A stretch of 64,000 nt of DNA, taken from an uncultured Eubacteriales bacterium (lineage in GTDB: Bacteria > Bacillota > Clostridia > Oscillospirales > Acutalibacteraceae). Under the pieces are notes generated by a model. The model was not told the origin of the DNA, did no database searches, and worked only from the letters and a program-made list of their open reading frames with translations. This document shows, one piece after another, positions 34,566-42,044 of the stretch (its first letter is position 1; every line of letters starts with the position of its first letter). The translations under genes were made by a program, and so were the position numbers. The DNA lies in contig CAKSAP010000002.1 of assembly GCA_934436505.1 (NCBI GenBank), positions 62,001 to 126,000 of the forward strand, given 5' to 3'.

Positions 34566-34593
34566 AAAAAATCCTGCTTAGCAGGATTTTTTG
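34566..34593 (+). terminator. Terminator after the XRE gene
   Basis: AAAAAATCCTGC-TTA-GCAGGATTTTTT, perfect stem with a T-run. Confidence 0.92.
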
Positions 34594-34717
34594 TTTATAG
34601 GTAAACGCAAAAGTGCTTTTATGGCAATTTTTTCGGGCAAATGAAGATATAATTTTTTCTAATGCATTAGCGGTTGAAATTTTCGTCGATTTATAATAAT
34701 ATATTATCGGTGATTAT

Positions 34718-35512
34718 ATGTTTATATGCCCTGTTTGTAAAAACGAACTCAATAAAACGGGAAAATCTCTTATCTGCTCAAACGGTCATTGCTTCGATAT
34801 GGCGAAAAGCGGATATGTAAATCTTTTGCTCAAAAGCACAGGCGGAAACCACGGCGACAATAAGTTAATGGTATCTGCACGGCGTGATTTCCTCGATAAA
34901 GGATATTATGAGCCGTTGCGTGAGGCGATTGTTAAAATGTGCCGTGAATTTACGGCTTCGGGAGATATAATAGTCGATTGCGGCTGCGGAGAGGGATATT
35001 ATACCTCGAAAATAGCCGAAGTATTATCTGACAGGACGGTTTGCGGCTTTGACATTTCAAAGGACGCTCTTGCGGTAGCGGCAAAGAGAAATAAAGCCGT
35101 TGAATATGCCGTCGCAAGCTCGTTTGATATTCCGTTACCCGACAGCTGCGCCGATATGATAACCGAAATTTTCTCTCCGCACAGCGAAAAGGAATTTTTG
35201 AGAATATTAAAGCCCGACGGCCGTATGCTTATGGTAATTCCGCTTGAAAATCATTTGCTTGAATTAAAGCAGGCGGTTTATGATAAGGCTTATAAAAATG
35301 AGCCGTCCTCCTTTGAAATAGAAGGTTTCAAGCTCTTAAAGAGTGAGAGGGTCGAATACACAGCAGACATAGCCTGCACGGAGGATATAAAAAATTTGTT
35401 TGCGATGACGCCGTATTATTACAAAACGGGCGAAAAGGAGCAGGCAAGGTTAAATACTTTACAGAGACTTAGCGTAACCTTGAGCTTTGAAGTGCTTTGT
35501 TACGGCTTGTAA
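34718..35512 (+). CDS. RlmA-type 23S rRNA (guanine-N1)-methyltransferase
   Basis: 264 residues. The N-terminal zinc finger is FICPVCKNELN ... ICSNGHCFDMAKSGYVNLL; motif I of the methyltransferase is IVDCGCGEGYYTSKIAE; the C-terminal MTPYYYKTGEKEQ is typical of RlmA proteins. The family methylates G745 (RlmA-I) or G748 (RlmA-II/TlrB, linked to tylosin tolerance); which one cannot be told here. TATCGGTGAT precedes the ATG. Confidence 0.9.
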   Translation: MFICPVCKNELNKTGKSLICSNGHCFDMAKSGYVNLLLKSTGGNHGDNKLMVSARRDFLDKGYYEPLREAIVKMCREFTASGDIIVDCGCGEGYYTSKIAEVLSDRTVCGFDISKDALAVAAKRNKAVEYAVASSFDIPLPDSCADMITEIFSPHSEKEFLRILKPDGRMLMVIPLENHLLELKQAVYDKAYKNEPSSFEIEGFKLLKSERVEYTADIACTEDIKNLFAMTPYYYKTGEKEQARLNTLQRLSVTLSFEVLCYGL

Positions 35513-35597
35513 AGTATAATGTTATTGCAGTTTTTGCAACTTTAATGTATAATAAAGAGTAGACGTAATTTAGGAATGGAACAGAGGTGCTTTGATT

Positions 35598-35960
35598 ATG
35601 GAAAAGAACAGCGTTAAAATCAATATAGCAGGAGTGGATTACTCCCTCAGAACGGATGAAAGCGTTGAACTTACAATGGAGCTCGCAAAGGAGATTGACT
35701 CCAAAATAAACGAGATAAGAACGGAAAATCCTTTCATTTCCACAAGTCAGATTGCAGTGCTTATAGCACTCGAATACGGCTGTAACTGCAAAAAGGCTGA
35801 AAAGAAAACGGAGGAGCTTCGTGCGGATATGAAAAATTATCTTGAGGACACCGCAAAGGCACAGTCCGAAAGAGATTTCTATAAAAGAGAAATTGACAGA
35901 ATGAAAGCAGATGCGAAAGCAAAATCAAATCAGATAAATCTGTTTTCCGAAGAGCAATGA
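35598..35960 (+). CDS. zapA: Cell division protein ZapA
   Basis: 120 residues; ATG at 35598 with AGAGGTG 8 nt upstream. The N-terminal ZapA domain (VKINIAGVDYSLRTDESVEL) is followed by a helical coiled-coil tail (KAEKKTEELRADMKNYLEDT). ZapA bundles FtsZ filaments at the division ring. It overlaps the U32 peptidase gene by 4 bp, a pairing common in clostridia. Confidence 0.92.
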   Translation: MEKNSVKINIAGVDYSLRTDESVELTMELAKEIDSKINEIRTENPFISTSQIAVLIALEYGCNCKKAEKKTEELRADMKNYLEDTAKAQSERDFYKREIDRMKADAKAKSNQINLFSEEQ

Positions 35961-37981
35961 TGGCTGAAATTCTTGCGCCGGCAGGTAATTTTGACTCTCT
36001 TGTTGCGGCGGTGCGCAGCGGTGCAAACGCCGTGTATTTCGGTACGGGTGCTTTTAATGCAAGAAGAAATGCCGACAATTTCGACGGCGACGGGCTTAAA
36101 AAGGCGGTTGATTTTTGCCATCTCCATTCGGTAAAATGTCATATTACGCTTAACACGCTTGTTTCGGACAGCGAATTTCCGGAGCTTGAAAAAACCGTGC
36201 GTCTGATATGCGAAAGCGGAGTAGATGCCGTTATAGTTCAGGATTTGGGCGTTGCGAGGATAGTAAAAAGCATATGCCCCGAGATGGAAATGCACGCCTC
36301 AACTCAGCTTTCCACAGGAACGCTTGAGGGAATTAAAGCACTTGCCGATTTGGGCTTTTCAAGGGCGGTTTTGCCGAGAGAGCTTTCAAAATCGGAAATT
36401 AAATATATAGCCGAAAATTCTCCCATAGAGCTTGAAGTGTTCGTCCACGGCGCACTTTGTATGAGCGTGTCGGGTCAATGCCTTTTATCTGCAATGCTCG
36501 GCTCACGAAGCGGAAACAGAGGACTTTGCGCACAGCCTTGCAGATTGCCGTTCAAAATTGACGGCGGTACGGGTACGGACTTGAGCTTAAAGGATCTGTC
36601 GCTTGTCGAATATCTTTCGGAGCTTTCCGATATGGGCATAGCCTCCTTCAAAATCGAGGGAAGAATGAAACGTCCCGAATACGTTGCGGCGGCGGTTACA
36701 GCTTGCAGGGAAAGCCTTGACGGAGCATATACACAGCAGAGGCAAAATGAATTGCAGTCGCTGTTTTCACGCTCGGGCTTTACAGATGGCTATTATATAT
36801 CCTCTCTCGGACGGAATATGTTCGGCAAAAGGGAAAAGGAAAACGTAGCCTCTGCGACAACAGAATTACTTAAAAAATACGAAAAAATATACGAAAAAGA
36901 AACGCCCGTGCATAAGGTGGATTTTGTGTTTACGGCTTATGAAAACGAAGCACCTACTCTTGCCGCAAGGACGGGCAGAATTAACGCTTTTAAGCAGGCG
37001 AATATTGTCTGCGAAAAGGCGATAAACAGACCCTTGACAGAGGAAGCGGTCAAAACACAGCTTGAAAAGTGCGGCGGAACTGTCTTTTATTCGGGAGAAA
37101 TACATACGGATATTTCCGACGGCATAAGCATACCCGTTTCGGCGATAAACGCTTTAAGGCGTGAGGTGTTGGCGGAATTATCGGAAAAATTGACCGAAGT
37201 CCCCGAAAGAGAATTAAAAGAATTCGATTTTCGCTTGCAGGACAGGGCAAAGGGGAGCAAAAGGCTCTATCTCTGCTTTAGTAATGCCGAAAGCATACCC
37301 GAAAATGCTTCATGCGACAGAATGTTCCTGCCGCTTGATACCGATAGGAGCGTTTTGGAAAAATATTCTGCAGGTGTGAGCGTGCCGAGAGGAATTTTCG
37401 GAAATTACGATAAGATAGTTGAGAAAATCAGAAAAAGCGGTGCGAAATATGCCCTTTGCAACACCCTTGACGCCGTTTGTGCGGCGAAAGAGGCAGGAGT
37501 TGAGATAATCGGCGGCCCGTTTTTGAATGTATTTAACTCTCAATCATTAAAGGTTTTGGAAAATCTCGGAATTAAAGAAGCGGTTTTGTCATATGAATTG
37601 ACTGTTGCGAAAATTTCACAGCTTTGCGGAAATGTCAAGCGAGGCTGCGCTGTTTACGGCAGAACTCCGCTTATGCTTACGAGGAATTGCCCCGTTAAAA
37701 ACGCAAAGACCTGTGCCGAGTGTAAAAAGAGCAGCTCCTTGACCGACAGAAAGGGAATTTCGTTCCATGTGATTTGCGAAAACGGCTTTTCACAGCTTCT
37801 CAATTCAAGGCCTACATATATGCTCGACAGATTGTCGGAGATTAAAAACACGGATTTTGATATAATGTTTTTCACGCTTGAAACGAAAAAACAGGCGGCA
37901 GATATTATATCCGATTATAAAAAGCACTCTGCGCCCGACGGCGAATTTACCCGAGGACTTTTTTACAGAGGAGTAGAATAA
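35957..37981 (+). CDS. U32 family peptidase/RNA hydroxylation protein (with DUF3656)
   Basis: 674 residues. The U32 signature is ELEVFVHGALCMSVSGQCLLS with further cysteines in GNRGLCAQPCRLPF, forming an iron-sulfur site. It begins MAEILAPAGNFDSLVAAVRSG, and the C-terminal half contains DUF3656. E. coli relatives RlhA and TrhP act in 23S rRNA and tRNA hydroxylation rather than proteolysis, so a role in RNA modification is likely. It starts inside the zapA stop codon and ends touching dut. Confidence 0.9.
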   Translation: MMAEILAPAGNFDSLVAAVRSGANAVYFGTGAFNARRNADNFDGDGLKKAVDFCHLHSVKCHITLNTLVSDSEFPELEKTVRLICESGVDAVIVQDLGVARIVKSICPEMEMHASTQLSTGTLEGIKALADLGFSRAVLPRELSKSEIKYIAENSPIELEVFVHGALCMSVSGQCLLSAMLGSRSGNRGLCAQPCRLPFKIDGGTGTDLSLKDLSLVEYLSELSDMGIASFKIEGRMKRPEYVAAAVTACRESLDGAYTQQRQNELQSLFSRSGFTDGYYISSLGRNMFGKREKENVASATTELLKKYEKIYEKETPVHKVDFVFTAYENEAPTLAARTGRINAFKQANIVCEKAINRPLTEEAVKTQLEKCGGTVFYSGEIHTDISDGISIPVSAINALRREVLAELSEKLTEVPERELKEFDFRLQDRAKGSKRLYLCFSNAESIPENASCDRMFLPLDTDRSVLEKYSAGVSVPRGIFGNYDKIVEKIRKSGAKYALCNTLDAVCAAKEAGVEIIGGPFLNVFNSQSLKVLENLGIKEAVLSYELTVAKISQLCGNVKRGCAVYGRTPLMLTRNCPVKNAKTCAECKKSSSLTDRKGISFHVICENGFSQLLNSRPTYMLDRLSEIKNTDFDIMFFTLETKKQAADIISDYKKHSAPDGEFTRGLFYRGVE

Positions 37982-38424
37982 TGAAAGAGCTTAAAATCAA
38001 AAAAGTAAGAGAAAACGCAAAGCTTCCCACAAGGGCAACCGAGGGCTCGGCAGGCTATGATTTATATGCCTGTATCGATAAGCCGTTGACCCTGAAGGCA
38101 GGCGAAACCGCAATAATTCCTACGGGTATCGCAATAGGACTTGACGATCCGCACTATGCTGCGTTTATCTATTCAAGAAGCGGTATAGCAATAAAGCACG
38201 GAATAGGACTTCTCAATTCCGTAGGCGTTATCGACAGCGATTACAGAGGCGAAATTTGCGTCGGTGTTATCAATCAGATTTCGGAAGCCTATGAAATTCA
38301 GCCGTTTGAAAGAGTTGCACAGATGATTATAAAGCCCGTTGAGCTTCCCGAGCTTACAGAGGTGTCGGACTTGGACGAAACCTCAAGAGGCGCAGGCGGC
38401 TTTGGCTCGACAGGCACAAAATAA
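37981..38424 (+). CDS. dut: dUTP diphosphatase
   Basis: 147 residues with all five trimeric dUTPase motifs: GSAGYDLYA, SRSGIAIKHGI, NSVGVIDSDYRGEI, FERVAQMII and the C-terminal RGAGGFGSTG. It hydrolyses dUTP to dUMP, keeping uracil out of DNA. The ATG overlaps the preceding stop (TAATG), so it is translationally coupled to the U32 gene. Confidence 0.97.
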   Translation: MKELKIKKVRENAKLPTRATEGSAGYDLYACIDKPLTLKAGETAIIPTGIAIGLDDPHYAAFIYSRSGIAIKHGIGLLNSVGVIDSDYRGEICVGVINQISEAYEIQPFERVAQMIIKPVELPELTEVSDLDETSRGAGGFGSTGTK

Positions 38425-38475
38425 AAACGCTTCAAATTATGCAATAATCGACCGAAGAATTAACGGAGGATAAAA

Positions 38476-40161
38476 ATGACAGCAGATAATTTATGTATGG
38501 GTTGTATGAAGGAGATAGGAAATATACAGCAGTGCCCCTTTTGCGGATTTCACAACGATACGGCTGCACCTGCACCGTATTTGCCCTTGAGAACCGTTAT
38601 AGGCGGAAGATACACTGTCGGCAAGGTAATTTCAGCGTCGGGCGACGGCGTTACATATATTGCTTGGGATAATGAGAGCAGAGAAACCGTAACAGTCCGT
38701 GAATTTTTGCCTGTTGAGAATATAACAAGACTGCAAGGACAGACTGAGGTTATTGTAAACGAGGACAGCAGACTTGTCTTTTATGACAGCGTGCGTGAAT
38801 TCCTCGCTCTTAACAGAAAGCTTGCAATGAGCAGAAACCTTTCTGCGCTTATCCCCGTTATCGATATAATTGAGGAAAACAACACAGCGTATGCGGTAAG
38901 CGAATATCTTGAAACGATTACCTTGAGGGATTTTCTCTTAAAGAGCAGAACGGGCTATCTCGGCTGGGACAAGGTTAAAACTCTTATGATGCCTGTGCTT
39001 ACAACGGTCGCTTCGCTTCATTCAATGGATATTTATCACAGAGGCATTTCGCCGAATACGCTTGTTCTCGGAAGAGACGGCAAGCTTCGTCTTACAGGCT
39101 TTATGATTTCCTCCGCACGTTGCCTTAAAACAAGAGTTAAGCCGGAAATGTTCCCCGGCTATGCCGCAATCGAGCAGTATCACGATGTTGACGATACGGG
39201 TGCGTGGACGGATGTTTACGGTATTGCAGCCGTAATTTACAGAGCGCTTATCGGAAGCACACCTGCAGAGGCTTCGGAGAGAATAACCAATGATAAGCTT
39301 ATGATTCCGCCGAGATTTGCCGAGGCATTGCCTGCATATCTTGTATCGGCTCTCGACCACGCTCTTACAATCGAACCGGGAGACAGAACAGCGACCGTAG
39401 ACGAGCTTCGTGAAGAGCTTTCGGGCTCGCCGAGCACTATGGCGTCAAACGCTATCCACGAGGTCAGAGAGCGAGAGGCAGAAGCTCCCACAACGACAGA
39501 GGATGAGGTTGCTGAAAGAAAACGTCTTGAAAAGCTTGCACGTCAGGAGCAGCAGAAACACGAGCAAATTAAAATGGCGCTTATTGCGTTTGCGATTTGC
39601 TTGGGAATCGGTGTGTTGGCTCTCGGAGGATGGCTGACCTACGACCATTTCAAAAACAATCCCAAAGAGCCTGTTTCAGACGGCGTTGCACAGATGATTG
39701 AAGTACCGAATTTTGTCGGTCAGAGTTATTCGAGAATTTCTAATGACGAAGTTCAGAAAACACGCTTTAAGTTTACGGTTGATTATCAGTATTCCGACAG
39801 CGCCGAAGCAGGCGTTATAATCGGTCAAAACCTTGAAGCGGGAACTCAGATAGAGCAAGGCTCCGAGCTTAAATTGACCGTCAGCAAGGGTATTGAATAT
39901 GTTACGCTTATCGACGTTTCGGGTATGGATTACAACAAGGCGTTCAACCTTTTGACCGAGGCAGGCTTCGTATGCAAAAAGGTCGAAAAGAACAACGACG
40001 GCTCGCACACGGCAAACGAGGTTATTACGGTAACGCCCGAGGCAGGTAAGGAATATGAGCGTGGCAAGGAAATCTACGTTCAGGTTTGGGGTGCTCCTCC
40101 GACAACGGCTACGACAACAAAGAAAAGCCTGCTCGGCGAATTAGGCGGCGGACTTTTCTGA
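38476..40161 (+). CDS. Membrane PASTA protein with zinc ribbon and degenerate kinase domain (pseudokinase)
   Basis: 561 residues. A zinc ribbon (C7, C10, C20, C23) precedes a Ser/Thr kinase-like domain (~45-315), an acidic/charged linker, a transmembrane helix (~370-390) and two PASTA domains (~400-540). Key catalytic residues are missing: the beta-3 lysine is R75 (TVREFLP), HRD reads HRG (188-190), and DFG reads TGFM (207-210). It should therefore not phosphorylate. The PASTA repeats suggest binding of peptidoglycan fragments outside and a scaffold or sensor role inside. It is preceded by GGAGGAT and transcribed after dut. Confidence 0.85.
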   Translation: MTADNLCMGCMKEIGNIQQCPFCGFHNDTAAPAPYLPLRTVIGGRYTVGKVISASGDGVTYIAWDNESRETVTVREFLPVENITRLQGQTEVIVNEDSRLVFYDSVREFLALNRKLAMSRNLSALIPVIDIIEENNTAYAVSEYLETITLRDFLLKSRTGYLGWDKVKTLMMPVLTTVASLHSMDIYHRGISPNTLVLGRDGKLRLTGFMISSARCLKTRVKPEMFPGYAAIEQYHDVDDTGAWTDVYGIAAVIYRALIGSTPAEASERITNDKLMIPPRFAEALPAYLVSALDHALTIEPGDRTATVDELREELSGSPSTMASNAIHEVREREAEAPTTTEDEVAERKRLEKLARQEQQKHEQIKMALIAFAICLGIGVLALGGWLTYDHFKNNPKEPVSDGVAQMIEVPNFVGQSYSRISNDEVQKTRFKFTVDYQYSDSAEAGVIIGQNLEAGTQIEQGSELKLTVSKGIEYVTLIDVSGMDYNKAFNLLTEAGFVCKKVEKNNDGSHTANEVITVTPEAGKEYERGKEIYVQVWGAPPTTATTTKKSLLGELGGGLF

Positions 40162-40186
40162 TAAAAACAGAAGTAAATATAATTAT

Positions 40187-40491
40187 GAGTCTTATGAGTG
40201 GGCTGAGTGTTCATAAGGAAGTATTGGTTTCTCGCATAAAAATCCATTATGCTTTTGCCAAAAAGCCTCGCAAGGCGACAGCCTTGCATCATTTCTTGGC
40301 TTCAGCATAAAAGAATTTTTATAACTACGAAACTGCAACGCACTTCAAAATAATATATTTTTGATGCAAGAAAAGGCAAACCCCGCAGATAATGCTAACG
40401 CATATCTGCGGGGTTTAACGAATTATTGCGCAAAAAGATGTTGTTTTGAAGCAAAACTGCCTTATGAACACTCAGCCTTTTCATAAGACTC
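40187..40491. mobile_element. MITE-like element with ~36-bp terminal inverted repeats
   Basis: The left end (40187-40222) starts GAGTCTTATGAG and contains GGCTGAGTGTTCATAAGG; the right end (40456-40491) is its reverse complement with a few mismatches and ends TCATAAGACTC. Inside are an ~45-bp imperfect hairpin around GCCTCGCAAGGC and a perfect 14-bp hairpin, AAACCCCGCAGATA/TATCTGCGGGGTTT, at 40378-40416. There is no coding frame of its own. It fills most of the 389-bp gap between the pseudokinase gene and spoIIAA. No target-site duplication is obvious. Confidence 0.65.
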
Positions 40492-40550
40492 TTTTTTTGA
40501 CAATTTTTTTGACGCTTTCGGTGTAATATTTCATTGAAAGGAATGATTAA

Positions 40551-40880
40551 ATGAACGTTAAAACAGAAATAAACGGCACGTCGGTCACAGCCTTTTTAAG
40601 CGGAGAAATTGACCATCACAACGCACCGCAAATAAGAGAGGCGATTGATGAATGTGTGGCTTTTCGTCAACCGGACAGACTGATACTCGATTTCGGAGAT
40701 GTAACCTTTATGGACAGCTCGGGGATAGGGCTTGTTATGGGCAGATACAGGCTTATCGAGGGCAAAAACTGCTCGTTTTATATCGTCAATCTGTCTGAGC
40801 ACGCATACAGGGTTATGCAGCTTGCAGGACTTGAAAAAATAGCGGTATTGAAAAAGAAAGCGAGGGAGTCGGTAAAATGA
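40551..40880 (+). CDS. spoIIAA: Anti-sigma F factor antagonist SpoIIAA
   Basis: 109 residues, single STAS domain. The phosphorylation site is in FMDSSGIGLVMGRYRL (S56/S57). Dephosphorylated SpoIIAA binds SpoIIAB and frees sigma F in the forespore. AAAGGAATG precedes the ATG. I see no convincing sigma-H promoter; the upstream gap is largely the MITE-like element, so native regulation may have been altered. It overlaps spoIIAB by 4 bp. Confidence 0.95.
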   Translation: MNVKTEINGTSVTAFLSGEIDHHNAPQIREAIDECVAFRQPDRLILDFGDVTFMDSSGIGLVMGRYRLIEGKNCSFYIVNLSEHAYRVMQLAGLEKIAVLKKKARESVK

Positions 40881-41314
40881 AATACTTAAACGAAGTGAAA
40901 ATTCAGCTTGAAAGCCGTTCGGTAAATGAGGGCTATGCACGTCTTGCGGTGTCGTCGTTTGCCGCACAGCTTGACCCAACGGTTGAGGAAATAAACGACA
41001 TAAAAACAAGCGTCAGCGAGGCGGTAACTAACTGCATTGTTCACGCTTACAAGAATAAGGTCGGCAAAATTTACATAACCGTCAGAATTTTTGAAAACTC
41101 GGTTGTTGAAATAAAAATCCGTGATAAGGGGTGCGGAATCGAAAATATCGAACAGGCTATGCAGCCGCTGTACACCTCGCTCGGAGGGGATAGGGCAGGG
41201 CTCGGCTTTACAGTAATGGAAAGCTTTTCGGATAAAATCAAGGTTCGTTCAAGGGTAAATGTGGGTACGACTGTAACGATTATCAAAAAAATCAAAGGCA
41301 GAAACGCTTTGTAA
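40877..41314 (+). CDS. spoIIAB: Anti-sigma F factor/serine kinase SpoIIAB
   Basis: 145 residues, GHKL ATPase fold: N-box SVSEAVTNCIVHAYKN, G1 box IRDKGCGIENIEQ and G2 box GLGFTVMESFSD. It holds sigma F inactive and phosphorylates SpoIIAA. Last base of its stop is shared with the sigF start (TAATG), giving coupled translation. Confidence 0.95.
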   Translation: MKYLNEVKIQLESRSVNEGYARLAVSSFAAQLDPTVEEINDIKTSVSEAVTNCIVHAYKNKVGKIYITVRIFENSVVEIKIRDKGCGIENIEQAMQPLYTSLGGDRAGLGFTVMESFSDKIKVRSRVNVGTTVTIIKKIKGRNAL

Positions 41315-41967
41315 TGACTCGTGATGAGCTGATAAGCAATAATTTAGGGCTTGTCCATTCCTGCGCAAACAAATTCAGAAACAGGGGTATCGAATATGAC
41401 GATTTGTATTCGGCAGGATGTCTCGGGCTTGTCAAGGCGGCAGACGGCTTTGACGAAACGCTCGGCTACCGTTTTTCAACCTATGCCGTGCCTGCGATTT
41501 TAGGCGAGATAAAGCGGCTTTTCAGGGACGGCGGCGCAGTCAAGGTCAGCCGTTCGTTAAAGGAAAAATCAAGAGAGGCTGTAAAACTCCGTGATGAGCT
41601 TTCCGTGTCGCTCGGCAGAGAGCCGACGGTTTCCGAATTGTCCGAAAGGCTCGGAATAAACGAGTTTGAGACGGTTGAGCTTTTGAATATCGCAGTACCG
41701 CCTGCGTCGCTTACCGCAACCGACGAGGAGGGGGAACGGCAAATTGATATTCCCGTTGACTTCGGCGAAGAGCAGATACACAATTCAATAGCTTTGCGAG
41801 AGATAATCGGGAAAATGCCCGAAAGCGACCGACGGCTTATAGAACTTCGATATTACAAGGGCTTAACACAGACTGTTACGGCGGAAAAATTAGGACTTTC
41901 ACAGGTGCAGGTGTCACGCAGAGAGCGTTTATTGCTTCAGGAAATGCGTAGGAAAATGACAGGATAG
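41314..41967 (+). CDS. sigF: RNA polymerase sigma-F factor
   Basis: 217 residues, sigma-70 family with regions 2, 3 and 4: region 2 includes LVHSCANKFRNRGIEYDDLY and FSTYAVPAILGEIKR; region 4 includes YYKGLTQTVTAEKLGLSQVQV. Sigma F is the first forespore-specific sigma factor. The gene order spoIIAA-spoIIAB-sigF is the conserved spoIIA operon. Confidence 0.95.
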   Translation: MTRDELISNNLGLVHSCANKFRNRGIEYDDLYSAGCLGLVKAADGFDETLGYRFSTYAVPAILGEIKRLFRDGGAVKVSRSLKEKSREAVKLRDELSVSLGREPTVSELSERLGINEFETVELLNIAVPPASLTATDEEGERQIDIPVDFGEEQIHNSIALREIIGKMPESDRRLIELRYYKGLTQTVTAEKLGLSQVQVSRRERLLLQEMRRKMTG

Positions 41968-42044
41968 ATTTAGTAGTGGAAATTTTCAGAAAAGTATGTT
42001 ATTATATATAAATCGACGTGTGTCGAGCTTGTGAGGTGTAGCAT

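Noticed and set aside
40086..40310. A 74-residue open frame that starts in the pseudokinase gene and runs into the MITE-like element
   Set aside because: It begins inside a gene in another frame, has no ribosome binding site, and its 3' part is inverted-repeat sequence.
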